Below are positions 42,224 to 49,554 of a stretch of DNA of 49,554 nucleotides, in pieces. The position numbers were made by a program, and so were the translations under genes. The stretch is from JAZDOK01 sp043798715 (GTDB lineage Bacteria; Vulcanimicrobiota; JAZDOK01). The notes under the pieces were generated by a model. It was not told where the DNA came from and did no database searches. It saw only the letters and a list, made by a program, of their open reading frames with translations. The stretch covers positions 1-49,554 of the forward strand of contig JAZDOK010000009.1 of the NCBI GenBank assembly GCA_043798715.1, given 5' to 3'. Positions within the stretch are counted from its first letter, which is position 1; each line of letters begins with the position of its first letter.

Positions 42224-42456
42224 TACTTTAGCCTCGCTCCTCCTTTCAGAGGATAACTTGTCACTCTAGCTTCGATAAAAACAAGAAAATTCCTTCTTCT
42301 TCTCCCGTATTTACATATTTAATAATTTTCACCCGCCGGGATTCACTTTCCGGCATTTCAATCCTCAGCATTCAATAAGGATTGCAGCCATTCCTCCTTT
42401 CGGCTGCTCCTCCCTCTCCTCTGCACCGGAGGCATCCCTGAATCAAACCCGCCTCC

Positions 42457-43254
42457 CTAGGGTAAAATTTCCGGCCATGATAGATAGAACCTGATCATGG
42501 CGTCCCCCCAGAACAGCGCACAAACAGCCCCGATCGCCAAAAAAGTCCCAAAGGGGACCTCGCTCCTGGCACTCTTCTTCCCGGCCAGAAGGGCCGGCAA
42601 CTGGGTGACGGTCCCGAGGAGGAAAGCCAGAAAAAACGCCAACAGTACATTCCGCCAACCCAGAAAACTTCCCATCATCGCCGCCAGGGCTACATCCCCC
42701 CCACCCATGGCCTCCTGCCCCGCCATAAGGCTCCCGACGAAGCGGATGAGTAAAAAGACCGCATAGCCGACAAGACAGCCTAAAATGGAGGCCGATAAAT
42801 GGCGCCAACCCGGAGGAGAAAGAAAAAAACTGCCCAGAATTCCAAAAAGCACCCCGTAATCCGTCAGAGGCGCAGGAATGATGCGATGATCCAGATCTAT
42901 GAAAAAAATAACCATCAAAAGGCCTGCAAAGACAAGGTAGTAGAGGAAAGTCCAATTCAGGGTACTCCCGCCGAAATGCATGAAAAGGAAGGCCGTCAGG
43001 CACCCGCATAAAAACTCGACCAGGAAATACCGGAACGAAAATAAAGAACCGCACGAGCGGCACCGCCGCTTCAGCATAAGAAAGCTCACCAGCGGGATGT
43101 TCAGCCAGAGAGGAATGGGACTGCCGCATGAACTGCAACAGGAGGGGGGAAGAACGATTGATTTGCCAAGGGGAACCCGGCAGATGCAGACGTTGATGAA
43201 ACTGCCGATCACGCACCCATAGACAAAAGATGCCGCCGTCCAGAAATATTCCAT
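42457..43254 (-). CDS. pilD: Prepilin peptidase / N-methyltransferase PilD
   Basis: 265 residues, polytopic. The start region FVYGCVIGSFINVCICRVP fits the family. The zinc-binding cysteine domain is CCSSCGSPIP ... CRSCG. The catalytic aspartates lie in FIDLDHRIIPAPLTD and MGGGDVALAAMMG. It cleaves type IV prepilin leader peptides at the inner membrane and methylates the new N-terminus. It lies upstream of pilM in the same direction. No major pilin gene is present in the window. A 258-residue frame on the same strand is a shadow. Confidence 0.96.
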   Translation of the reverse strand: MEYFWTAASFVYGCVIGSFINVCICRVPLGKSIVLPPSCCSSCGSPIPLWLNIPLVSFLMLKRRCRSCGSLFSFRYFLVEFLCGCLTAFLFMHFGGSTLNWTFLYYLVFAGLLMVIFFIDLDHRIIPAPLTDYGVLFGILGSFFLSPPGWRHLSASILGCLVGYAVFLLIRFVGSLMAGQEAMGGGDVALAAMMGSFLGWRNVLLAFFLAFLLGTVTQLPALLAGKKSARSEVPFGTFLAIGAVCALFWGDAMIRFYLSWPEILP

Positions 43255-43348
43255 GCCTTGCCTTCGCCCCGTTTACCTTGCCGCCCCGGGATTATTTGAC
43301 GAAGAATGCCAAAAAACCTTTTGAATAAATTCCATCCGGGTTTCTCCA

Positions 43349-43354
43349 TATAAT
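43349..43354 (+). promoter_or_regulatory. Perfect -10 hexamer upstream of the Mla operon
   Basis: TATAAT with TA-rich flanks, about 25 bp before the mlaE reading frame. The best -35-like sequence (TTGAAT at 43321-43326) is 22 bp away, too far for a standard promoter, so an activator may be needed. Confidence 0.4.
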
Positions 43355-43377
43355 ATCATGCTTATCCGAATCCTGCT

Positions 43378-44199
43378 TTGTTTCCCAAGGGAGGAAATAC
43401 AGCTTTATCTGACGAAAAACTCTTTATGATGCTCTTACTGGAAGACCTGGGTCTGGCCGTCATCCGGTTCTTCGACTTCTTTGGAAAACTCATCTTCCTT
43501 ATCTATGACACCCTTGTCTGGATCGCCAGGGGCGCCGTCCGGATCAAGCTGACCCTTGAACAGATGTCAATTCTCGGGGTGAACTCTCTCTCCATCGTCG
43601 TGATCACGACGGGGTTCGCCGGCATGGTCATCTCGCTGGAACTGGCTCAGATAGCCGTGCGCTACGGCGTGGGCGGGATGGCCGGCGGAGGGGTGGCCCT
43701 GGCGATGTTCCGCGAATTCGGCCCCATGCTCACCGCCGTGGTGGGCGCCGGCCGGATCGGCTCGGCCATTGCGGCGGAGCTGGGCTCCATGAAGGTGACC
43801 GAGCAGATAGACGCGCTGGAGGCCATGGCCGTGCCCCCCACCAAGTACCTGGTGGTGCCTCGGTTTCTGGCCTGCATCTTCATGATGCCCATCCTCACCC
43901 TGTTCGGTAATGCCAGCGGGATCCTGGGAGGCTCCTTTGCGGCCAACACGCTGGCCGGGATCCAGTATAAGATTTTCTTCGACTCCATCTCCAACATGAC
44001 CGTCCCGAGCGACCTCATCGGAGGGCTGATCAAGGCGCTCGTCTTCGGCGCGGAAATCTCCATCATCAGTTGTTTTCAAGGCATGAATACATCCGGCGGC
44101 GCGGCCGGCGTGGGCAAGGCGACGACCAACTCGGTCGTCCTTTCGATCATCATCATTTTCATTTCCAATTATATTCTGACGGCATGGCTTTTCAGTTGA
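43378..44199 (+). CDS. mlaE: MlaE-type ABC transporter permease
   Basis: About 273 residues. TGFAGMVISLELA, the permease signature FREFGPMLTAVVGAGRIGSAIAAELGSMKVTEQIDALEAM and VPRFLACIFMMPIL are diagnostic of the MlaE family that works with MCE proteins in phospholipid transport. The start is uncertain. The frame opens at TTG 43378, but the good ribosome site AAGGGAGG (43387-43394) lies inside the frame with no standard start within range. ATG codons at 43426/43429 are the next choice, about 31 nt away. The mlaF ATG lies inside its 3' end. Confidence 0.93.
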   Translation: MFPKGGNTALSDEKLFMMLLLEDLGLAVIRFFDFFGKLIFLIYDTLVWIARGAVRIKLTLEQMSILGVNSLSIVVITTGFAGMVISLELAQIAVRYGVGGMAGGGVALAMFREFGPMLTAVVGAGRIGSAIAAELGSMKVTEQIDALEAMAVPPTKYLVVPRFLACIFMMPILTLFGNASGILGGSFAANTLAGIQYKIFFDSISNMTVPSDLIGGLIKALVFGAEISIISCFQGMNTSGGAAGVGKATTNSVVLSIIIIFISNYILTAWLFS

Positions 44200-44954
44200 A
44201 CAGCGAGCCGATTATTTCCATCCGGGACCTCTCCATCCGCCTGAGCGGACGGAATATCCTGAGAAAAATAAACCTGGAGGTCGCCCGGGGGGAAGTCCTG
44301 GTGGTCATGGGATTAAGCGGCGTCGGAAAGAGCACGCTCCTCAAGTGCCTAATCGGGCTCCTGAAGCCGACTTCCGGAGAAGTATTCCTGGAGGGACAGG
44401 AGATTACGCATCTTAAACCCCAGGAATTGAACGAGGTGAGAAAGAAAATCGGGATGGTCTTTCAGTCTCCGGCGCTCTTTGATTCTCTCACTATCGGCGA
44501 AAACGTGGCCTTCGGGCTGAGAGAACACTCCCGCTTCCCGGAAGAGGAAATCCGCAGAATCGTCGTCACCAATCTGGCAATGGTTGATTTAAAGGGTCTT
44601 GAAGAGATGTACCCCTCTCAGCTTTCCGGCGGAATGCAAAAAAGAGCCAGCCTGGCCCGGACGATTTCCTCCCAGCCGGAGATCATCCTGTACGATGAGC
44701 CGACATCGGGGCTGGATCCCATCATGAGTACCGTTATCAGCCGCCTGATTCTGGACATGAAAAACAAGCTGGGAGCCACTTCCATTGTGGTGACCCACGA
44801 TCTGACCAGCGCATTTTCCATTGCAGACAGGATTGCTATGCTGATAGATGGAAAGATCGTGGAGCTGAATACGGTGGAAGGTATTAAAAATTCCAAAAAC
44901 CCCCTGGTCGTACAGTTCCGGGAGGGCAGCGTCGAGGGACCAATCAAGGTTTAA
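44184..44954 (+). CDS. mlaF: MlaF-type ABC transporter ATPase
   Basis: About 256 residues from the ATG at 44184, which overlaps mlaE by 16 bp. The longer open frame starting at 44070 reads mlaE sequence in the wrong frame and is rejected. Walker A GLSGVGKST, Q-loop MVFQSPALFDSLTIGENV, signature LSGGMQKRASLART, Walker B IILYDEPTSGLDP and the H-loop VVTHD are all intact. It drives lipid movement with MlaE and MlaD. The C-terminus is short, ending FREGSVEGPIKV. Confidence 0.96.
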   Translation: MAFQLNSEPIISIRDLSIRLSGRNILRKINLEVARGEVLVVMGLSGVGKSTLLKCLIGLLKPTSGEVFLEGQEITHLKPQELNEVRKKIGMVFQSPALFDSLTIGENVAFGLREHSRFPEEEIRRIVVTNLAMVDLKGLEEMYPSQLSGGMQKRASLARTISSQPEIILYDEPTSGLDPIMSTVISRLILDMKNKLGATSIVVTHDLTSAFSIADRIAMLIDGKIVELNTVEGIKNSKNPLVVQFREGSVEGPIKV

Positions 44955-44972
44955 GACCGGAAGGAGGTAATC

Positions 44973-46394
44973 ATGGAAGTCAGTCCTGCGGCAAAAGTGG
45001 GCATGATCACACTTTTGGCGATTATTATTCTAGGGCTCACCCTTTCCCAGATCAGCCGGATGCGGCGGGAGGAAGGTTATCGGATCAACGTGATCTTCGA
45101 TCACGTCTCGGGCCTGATGCGGGGCAATCCTGTCCACCGATCCGGAGTGACCATCGGGAAAGTGGACGAAATCTCAATTCTCCAGAACGATCGGGTCCAG
45201 GTGACCCTCCTCATCACCTACAAGAAAGCCCAGGTCAAGAAAAATGATATCATCACCGTCTCCGGCTCCATCATCGGGGACAAGTGGGTGGAGATTACTC
45301 CCGGCGGCGGAGCGGTTCTCACCGAGGGGGCCAAAATGGAAGGCCAAAACCCGATATCCGCCGACGAAATGGTGGCCTCGGCGCGGGAGACACTCCAGGA
45401 TCTCAAGAAAACCATCGGTTATATTAATTCCCTCATCGGAGATCCATCCGTGCAGAAAGACTTCAAGAAATCCATCGGTAATGTCCAGGCCATTTCGGAT
45501 GACCTCAGGATTGTCACCCACGACGTGGCCGCCAACGTAGCCAAACTGAGAATCAAGGCGGAGGCCTTGCTCGACAACACCAACTCTCTGATATCCGGCG
45601 TCAACTCACAGGTGAGCCAGGTCGGCTCTGAAGTGAGGGGAATGACAAAGGCTCTCCACCGCATGGCCGCGATAAACGAGCCCGCCGTCAGGGAAATCGT
45701 CGGAAACCTGAAAAGCACCTCTTTAAAACTTAAAGAAGCCATGGCCGCCGTCTCCGCCCTGGTCACGAAAGACAGTTTCAGCCAGGACGTCCTCGATACT
45801 CTTGCCTCCCTCAAGAAAGCCAGCGAATCGGTCGAATCCATCGCCTCCGATGTTCGCTCCTTCACCGCGGACCCCCAGGTAAAGGAAGATCTCAAGGCCA
45901 CCATTCATGAAGCCCGAAGCGCAACGCAGGGGGTCAATTCCGTCCTGGAGAAGGTCAACAAGTTCATGGGCGGCGATAAGGGACAGCAGACCCTGAGGCA
46001 GAACATTTTCTACTCGGATATCGATCTTGAGTGGCGCACTAACACCGGCGAACAGGCGACCAACGCCAACATCTTCCTCTTCCCCGGCGCTCCAAACTCC
46101 GTCAAGCTCGGAGTGGACGCCATCGGACACGGGAACCTCATGAACATCCAGTGGTGCATGAACTACAAGTCCGTCTCGGCCCGTATCGGCGTCGTCCGTT
46201 CGCAGGCCGGGGTCGCCCTGGACAGCCGCCTCGGCAAAAAACTCCAGTTGACCGCCGAGGTCTATGATCCCAACAAAATCCAGGTGGATGTGACCGGGAA
46301 GCTCTTTTTTCCAAAAGACATTTACCTCATGGGGGGATACCGGGACGCCTTTGACGGGAAACAACCGGTCATCGGCATCGGAAAACGATTTTAA
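44973..46394 (+). CDS. mlaD: MlaD-type MCE-domain substrate-binding protein
   Basis: 473 residues. An N-terminal membrane anchor (VGMITLLAIIILGLTLSQIS), then an MCE domain (VIFDHVSGLMRGNPVHRSGVTIGKVDEI ... GSIIGDKWVEITPGG). A long helical region (~130-330) with repeated heptad-like SV/LKKA patterns follows, as in proteins that form periplasm-spanning tunnels. The last ~120 residues are beta-rich (QNIFYSDIDLEWRTNTG ... VTGKLFFPKDIYLMGGYRD) and look like a membrane-associated or barrel-like domain. This C-terminal part is not in canonical MlaD. The ATG follows a strong GGAAGGAGGTAATC site. Confidence 0.92.
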   Translation: MEVSPAAKVGMITLLAIIILGLTLSQISRMRREEGYRINVIFDHVSGLMRGNPVHRSGVTIGKVDEISILQNDRVQVTLLITYKKAQVKKNDIITVSGSIIGDKWVEITPGGGAVLTEGAKMEGQNPISADEMVASARETLQDLKKTIGYINSLIGDPSVQKDFKKSIGNVQAISDDLRIVTHDVAANVAKLRIKAEALLDNTNSLISGVNSQVSQVGSEVRGMTKALHRMAAINEPAVREIVGNLKSTSLKLKEAMAAVSALVTKDSFSQDVLDTLASLKKASESVESIASDVRSFTADPQVKEDLKATIHEARSATQGVNSVLEKVNKFMGGDKGQQTLRQNIFYSDIDLEWRTNTGEQATNANIFLFPGAPNSVKLGVDAIGHGNLMNIQWCMNYKSVSARIGVVRSQAGVALDSRLGKKLQLTAEVYDPNKIQVDVTGKLFFPKDIYLMGGYRDAFDGKQPVIGIGKRF

Positions 46395-46415
46395 ACTACT
46401 CAGGAGAAACCAATT

Positions 46416-47612
46416 GTGCTAAAGGACGAGCATCAGCTTCAAGAAGGGGAAATCCTCTTCGGCCGCTACCGGATCAGAGGCCTGATCAAAGTGGGAGGCA
46501 TGGGGGCGGTCTACCAGGCGGAAGATTCGGCCGTGGAGGGGAAACTCTGCGCCCTCAAGGAAATGCTGGACTCTTTCAGCGCCCCGACCGAACGGCAGGC
46601 GGCCATTGACCGCTTTCTGAGCGAGATACAGGTGTTGGGAGGCCTCATGCACCCCAATATTCCCCAGATCACGGACCACTTTGTCGTCCAGAACTCCTTC
46701 TATTTCGTCATGGATTTTCTGGAGGGAACGGACCTCTCCAGTCTTCTGCACAGCGAGGGCTCCCCGGGACTGCCGGAATACAAGGTCATGGAGTGGGCCC
46801 TGCAGGCCTGCGATGCCCTTGAATATATCCATTCCATGAAACCGCCAGTCGTGCACCGGGACATCAAGCCCTCCAACCTCTTCCTGAGACAGACCGACGG
46901 GCGCATCCTCCTGATTGATTTCGGAATCGCCAGGGTATCCCACCCCCAGGAGGGTTTCTGGCTGGGAACGCCCGGGTATGCGCCCCCCGAACAGCAGATG
47001 GGAAGACCGGAGCCCCGTTCCGATCTGTATGCCCTCGGAGCGACCATGCACGAGCTCCTGTCCGGTAGAAAGCCCGACGACTCTTTCAATTTTCCCCCCT
47101 TCGAACAGCTCTCCGTCAAAGTGGCCCCCGAGTTGGGAAATATTGTCTTCCGTCTCCTTTCACTCGATCCGGACGATCGCTTTTTGTCGCCGAAGGAACT
47201 CAAGGAGTCCCTTCAGAAGGCCCTGGGCTACACCCTTCAGCTCTGCGGAGCGACCCCCCAATTCAATTTCAACGTCGCCGTACACCAGACCAAGCTCAAC
47301 GTCATTGACCCGCTCTTAAGAGAGCTCATGCATCGCTATGGGAACGAGTGCCACACCCGCTTCCTCCCCAAGCACATGGATTACCTCGAATTCACTCTGG
47401 CCTTCCCGACGGAGTTCAGCCTGATCATCTGCAAAAACGCCGACCAGCAACTCCTGTTCTTCTATGAAAAACAGGGCATACTCGACAAATTCGAGATCGG
47501 CCGGGTGGACCCCCAGAAACCCGAGGAAATCGGCTTGATCAAGGACATCGTGGATCGCTTTGTACGCGACTACGAGTCCTTCAAGAATGCTAACTGGCAG
47601 ATTTCCGGTTAG
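46416..47612 (+). CDS. Eukaryote-like Ser/Thr protein kinase with unknown C-terminal domain
   Basis: 398 residues from a GTG with AGGAG 9 nt upstream. Kinase domain ~15-270: glycine loop VGGMGAVYQAED, CALKEM (catalytic Lys), VVHRDIKPSNLF, LLIDFGIARV, GTPGYAPPEQ and RSDLYALGATMHELLSG, all intact. Residues ~275-398 do not match a domain I recognise. They contain FNVAVHQTKLNVIDPLLRE and LEFTLAFPTEFSLIIC, and have no membrane segment. It follows mlaD by 21 bp, so it may regulate or be regulated with lipid transport. That link is inferred from position only. Confidence 0.93.
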   Translation: MLKDEHQLQEGEILFGRYRIRGLIKVGGMGAVYQAEDSAVEGKLCALKEMLDSFSAPTERQAAIDRFLSEIQVLGGLMHPNIPQITDHFVVQNSFYFVMDFLEGTDLSSLLHSEGSPGLPEYKVMEWALQACDALEYIHSMKPPVVHRDIKPSNLFLRQTDGRILLIDFGIARVSHPQEGFWLGTPGYAPPEQQMGRPEPRSDLYALGATMHELLSGRKPDDSFNFPPFEQLSVKVAPELGNIVFRLLSLDPDDRFLSPKELKESLQKALGYTLQLCGATPQFNFNVAVHQTKLNVIDPLLRELMHRYGNECHTRFLPKHMDYLEFTLAFPTEFSLIICKNADQQLLFFYEKQGILDKFEIGRVDPQKPEEIGLIKDIVDRFVRDYESFKNANWQISG

Positions 47613-47665
47613 ACCCGGGAAAAACTCCCTGCTGATTTTTTACGTCTGAAAGAAGGCTTGAATAA

Positions 47666-48169
47666 ATGGAAACAATCGAAATTCCAAAAGAAGAGGACGT
47701 CCAGAAAATCCACGCGGCTCTCTCCCCCTTCAGGAGAGAAAAGGGAGCTGTCATTCCATCCCTCCAGGCCGTTCAGGAGAGCCTGGGATACCTACCGGAA
47801 TTTGCCATCCGGGCCATCGCCCGGGACCAGGCCGTTTCCGTGAGCGACGTTTACGGCGTCGTCACCTTCTATTCCCAGTTCCGGATGAGGCCCATCGGGG
47901 AATACCTGATCAAGGTATGCCACGGCACCGCCTGCCATGTCGGAGGAGCCGAGCGCCTCTCTCACTTCCTGTCGGAAGAACTGGGAATCAAGGAGGGCGA
48001 CACCACCCTCGACGGCAAGTTCACTCTGGAGCGGGTAGCCTGCCTCGGCTGCTGCAGCCTGGCCCCCGTGATGATGATCAACGAGAACGTCTACGGGAGG
48101 CTTACTTCCCATTCCATCAAAAAAATTCTTAACGACTACCGGGCGAAGGCCCCCTGCGCCAGGGAATAA
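47666..48169 (+). CDS. NuoE/HndA-like [2Fe-2S] protein
   Basis: 167 residues. Helical N-terminus (GAVIPSLQAVQESLGYLPE...VSDVYGVVTFYSQF), then a thioredoxin-like [2Fe-2S] domain with CHGTAC and CLGCCSLAP (cysteine spacing Cx4C ... Cx3C). This is the 24-kDa subunit of complex I, NADP-reducing hydrogenases and formate dehydrogenases. The flavin subunit (NuoF/HndC) normally follows, but here the next gene runs the other way. GAAGG lies 8 nt upstream of the ATG. It could serve the Hdr system or a NuoF elsewhere; the sequence does not decide. Confidence 0.94.
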   Translation: METIEIPKEEDVQKIHAALSPFRREKGAVIPSLQAVQESLGYLPEFAIRAIARDQAVSVSDVYGVVTFYSQFRMRPIGEYLIKVCHGTACHVGGAERLSHFLSEELGIKEGDTTLDGKFTLERVACLGCCSLAPVMMINENVYGRLTSHSIKKILNDYRAKAPCARE

Positions 48170-48177
48170 TCAGGACT

Positions 48178-48957
48178 TCAGCAATCTGATTGCGATACGT
48201 CGAATTTTTTTATTTTTACCATGCCTTTTTTCGTTAAAATATACTGAAATAATGATTTGAAAATATTTAACCCGTATTTAAACGACTTTGAAAATGGAAT
48301 CTGGTGTGATTCCGGACCATAGTGTGTCGGGATCGGTATCTCTTTTATTCTTAAACCTTTCAATTTAAGCTGAATGACGATGTCCGTATCGAAATTGTAG
48401 TCATCGGCGGCCAGATTGAACGGGATTTTTTTTAACGAAGAGACGCTGTAGGCTCTGAAACCGGAATGAAATTCCGACAAATTCAGTCCAAGCACCCTGT
48501 TTTCCGCCCATGTCAATATTCTATTACCGATATACCTCCAAACGGGCATTCCCTGTTTCAGGGGATTGTTCATGAATCTTGAGCCGAAAACAGCATCGGC
48601 CTCTTCTTTGAAGAGCGGTTCTATCAGGTTGGGGATCTCCTCGGGGGCATATTGCACATCCCCGTGCAGCATGACCACTATATCATATTCTTTTTCTATG
48701 GCATAGTTGTATCCGTTTTTCTGATTGCCCCCATAACCGAGATTTTTAGGGTTTTTGTAAATGTTTAGATTCCTCATCCCGCTTTCCGCTTTAAAGCCGA
48801 GGCCCGCATAATAGGTGTTGTCATCACTGCAATCGTCAAAAACAAATATCTCTTCACAATCCTTTTTTATTCTGTCCGGGATTCTCTCAATGGCGTTAAT
48901 CAAAGTATTAACCGCCTGGTAAGCGATTATAAATATTGCAACTTTCTTCTTATTCAC
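48178..48957 (-). CDS. GT2 glycosyltransferase (DPM/DPG synthase-like)
   Basis: 259 residues from a GTG with AAGGTG 8 nt upstream. GT-A fold: VAIFIIAYQAVNTL, EIFVFDDCSDDNT, NLGYGGNQKNGYNYA, metal site VMLHGDVQYAPEEI, FGSRFMNNPLKQGMPVWRYIGNRILT and FHSGFRAYS. It probably transfers a sugar to a lipid or glycan at the inner membrane face. The gene is visibly AT-rich compared with the rest of the window, with a sharp change beside the end of the NuoE-like gene, suggesting horizontally acquired glycan genes. Confidence 0.92.
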   Translation of the reverse strand: MNKKKVAIFIIAYQAVNTLINAIERIPDRIKKDCEEIFVFDDCSDDNTYYAGLGFKAESGMRNLNIYKNPKNLGYGGNQKNGYNYAIEKEYDIVVMLHGDVQYAPEEIPNLIEPLFKEEADAVFGSRFMNNPLKQGMPVWRYIGNRILTWAENRVLGLNLSEFHSGFRAYSVSSLKKIPFNLAADDYNFDTDIVIQLKLKGLRIKEIPIPTHYGPESHQIPFSKSFKYGLNIFKSLFQYILTKKGMVKIKKFDVSQSDC

Positions 48958-49051
48958 TCCGCCGACACCTTAAGCACGTCTCTCATACTTTAAACTACAT
49001 TCCGTTCTTTTCATAAAATTCATGAGCATGTTTTTATATCGATGCTTCCGG

Positions 49052-49554
49052 TTATGGAAACCACTTGCCGCTTAATATGGCCAGAAAAAGCGATAAAGAC
49101 AGAACAAAAAACCAGGCTATGGTAAAGTATTCTGTTTTTTCAGATTCTTCCTCCTTGCACAATAAGAACATGGTAAAAGGGACCAGATAATATCTCGGCT
49201 CTATAAGCCATGAAATACTCAGGAAAAGAATGGTCAGGGGATAGATGAGATAATAGATTTGCTTGTGCAATCCTGTGACAATCAATGATAATATCGAATA
49301 CCCTATTGGAATAAAGAAAATGGATTTAACAAAAAGACTGGTGCTGTCTAAAGAATACCTTAAAATGGAGTTTCTTAAAAAAAGCATGTCCCCTGGTTTT
49401 GCATTGGTAGGATAAAAATTGTAAGGGTGGTCATTCTTGAATACGAACAGGTAGACCAGGAAGACTGATAACAGGGTAACCAGTGCGACCCACTTGTTGT
49501 TCTTTGCGAATCTTACTATTTTACCAAAATTGCAGATGTTCAGGGGAAGGAACA
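49052..49554 (-). CDS. ALG10-like membrane glycosyltransferase, C-terminal part (partial)
   Basis: The minus-strand frame has no stop from 49052 to the right edge, so the gene is truncated by the window (at least ~166 residues). It is strongly hydrophobic. The order FVFKNDHPYNFYP ... WLIEPRYYLVPF ... SGKWFP resembles the C-terminal part of DIE2/ALG10 alpha-1,2-glucosyltransferases (NHPYLLADN-like and LLEFRYFILP-like segments). This is from memory of the family and only moderately certain; another GT-C or polymerase family is possible. An ATG at 49387 is internal, not the start. AT-rich like its neighbour. Confidence 0.55.
   Translation of the reverse strand, partial: FLPLNICNFGKIVRFAKNNKWVALVTLLSVFLVYLFVFKNDHPYNFYPTNAKPGDMLFLRNSILRYSLDSTSLFVKSIFFIPIGYSILSLIVTGLHKQIYYLIYPLTILFLSISWLIEPRYYLVPFTMFLLCKEEESEKTEYFTIAWFFVLSLSLFLAILSGKWFP

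Noticed and set aside
42443..43216. 257-residue minus-strand frame overlapping pilD
   Set aside because: Out-of-frame reading of pilD; only the pilD frame has the prepilin peptidase motifs.
44070..44183. N-terminal extension of the MlaF frame
   Set aside because: These 38 residues read mlaE coding sequence in another frame. The ATG at 44184 gives the family N-terminus.

Overview
The window reads as chromosome of a Gram-negative, type IV pilus-bearing, probably anaerobic bacterium. Supporting signs are a complete pilMNOPQ set with a prepilin peptidase, an Mla (MCE) lipid-transport cassette, several lipobox proteins, and a heterodisulfide reductase (Hdr) type electron-transfer cluster. The order tRNAs-tig-clpP-clpX is familiar from deltaproteobacteria and relatives, but the eukaryote-type kinase, the tandem PilT paralogs and the long IPT/propeller lipoproteins would also fit an uncultured candidate phylum. 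I cannot place the organism more precisely. No transposase, integrase, phage gene, rRNA or CRISPR array is visible.

Layout. 1-5.6 kb: the tail of a SpoIIE-type phosphatase, a BON lipoprotein with a zinc-ribbon protein, a long Ser/Gln-rich repetitive protein, an RRM RNA-binding protein with a good promoter, and a polytopic membrane protein. 5.7-11.2 kb (+): two PilT-type ATPases, a DPM1-like glycosyltransferase overlapping a radical SAM protein, and a B12-binding protein coupled to a cobalamin adenosyltransferase. 11.2-17.1 kb (-): three lipoproteins, one carrying 14 propeller-like repeats. 17.2-23.6 kb (-): HD-GYP protein, valS, a frameshifted TIM-barrel gene and a divergent YchF-like GTPase, tightly packed. 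23.7-27.9 kb (-): a consensus promoter, seven tRNA genes, then tig, clpP and clpX. 28-36.8 kb (-): a four-gene Hdr cluster (MvhD-like, HdrCB fusion, HdrA, and an HdrA/GltD fusion). 37-43.3 kb (-): pilM-Q and pilD. 43.4-47.6 kb (+): mlaE, mlaF, mlaD and a Ser/Thr kinase. 47.7-48.2 kb (+): a lone NuoE/HndA-like protein. 48.2 kb to the end (-): AT-rich polysaccharide or glycolipid genes, a GT2 and an ALG10-like membrane protein.

The most unusual signal is a family of 28-bp palindromes (GTAGGGGCGA...TCGCCCCTAC). Seven copies occur within about 1 kb, six of them inside the 3' part of the HdrA gene, where they are translated in two different open frames as part of a long disordered tail. The seventh sits in the third frame and itself supplies the TAG stop codon. 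This looks like a coding palindromic mobile element comparable in principle to the Rickettsia palindromic elements. A second, GC-rich palindrome family (CCCCGCC-N3-GGCGGGG) occurs five times: two copies lie in protein linkers or loops, and the others lie in intergenic DNA, apparently used as terminators.

Working together: the Hdr cluster has cysteine, flavin and NAD(P)H-binding modules but no hydrogenase, which suggests an NAD(P)H-linked bifurcating or confurcating Hdr complex. The Pil genes form the inner-membrane alignment complex and the secretin, the Mla genes form a lipid ABC transporter, and tig-clpP-clpX handles protein folding and turnover.
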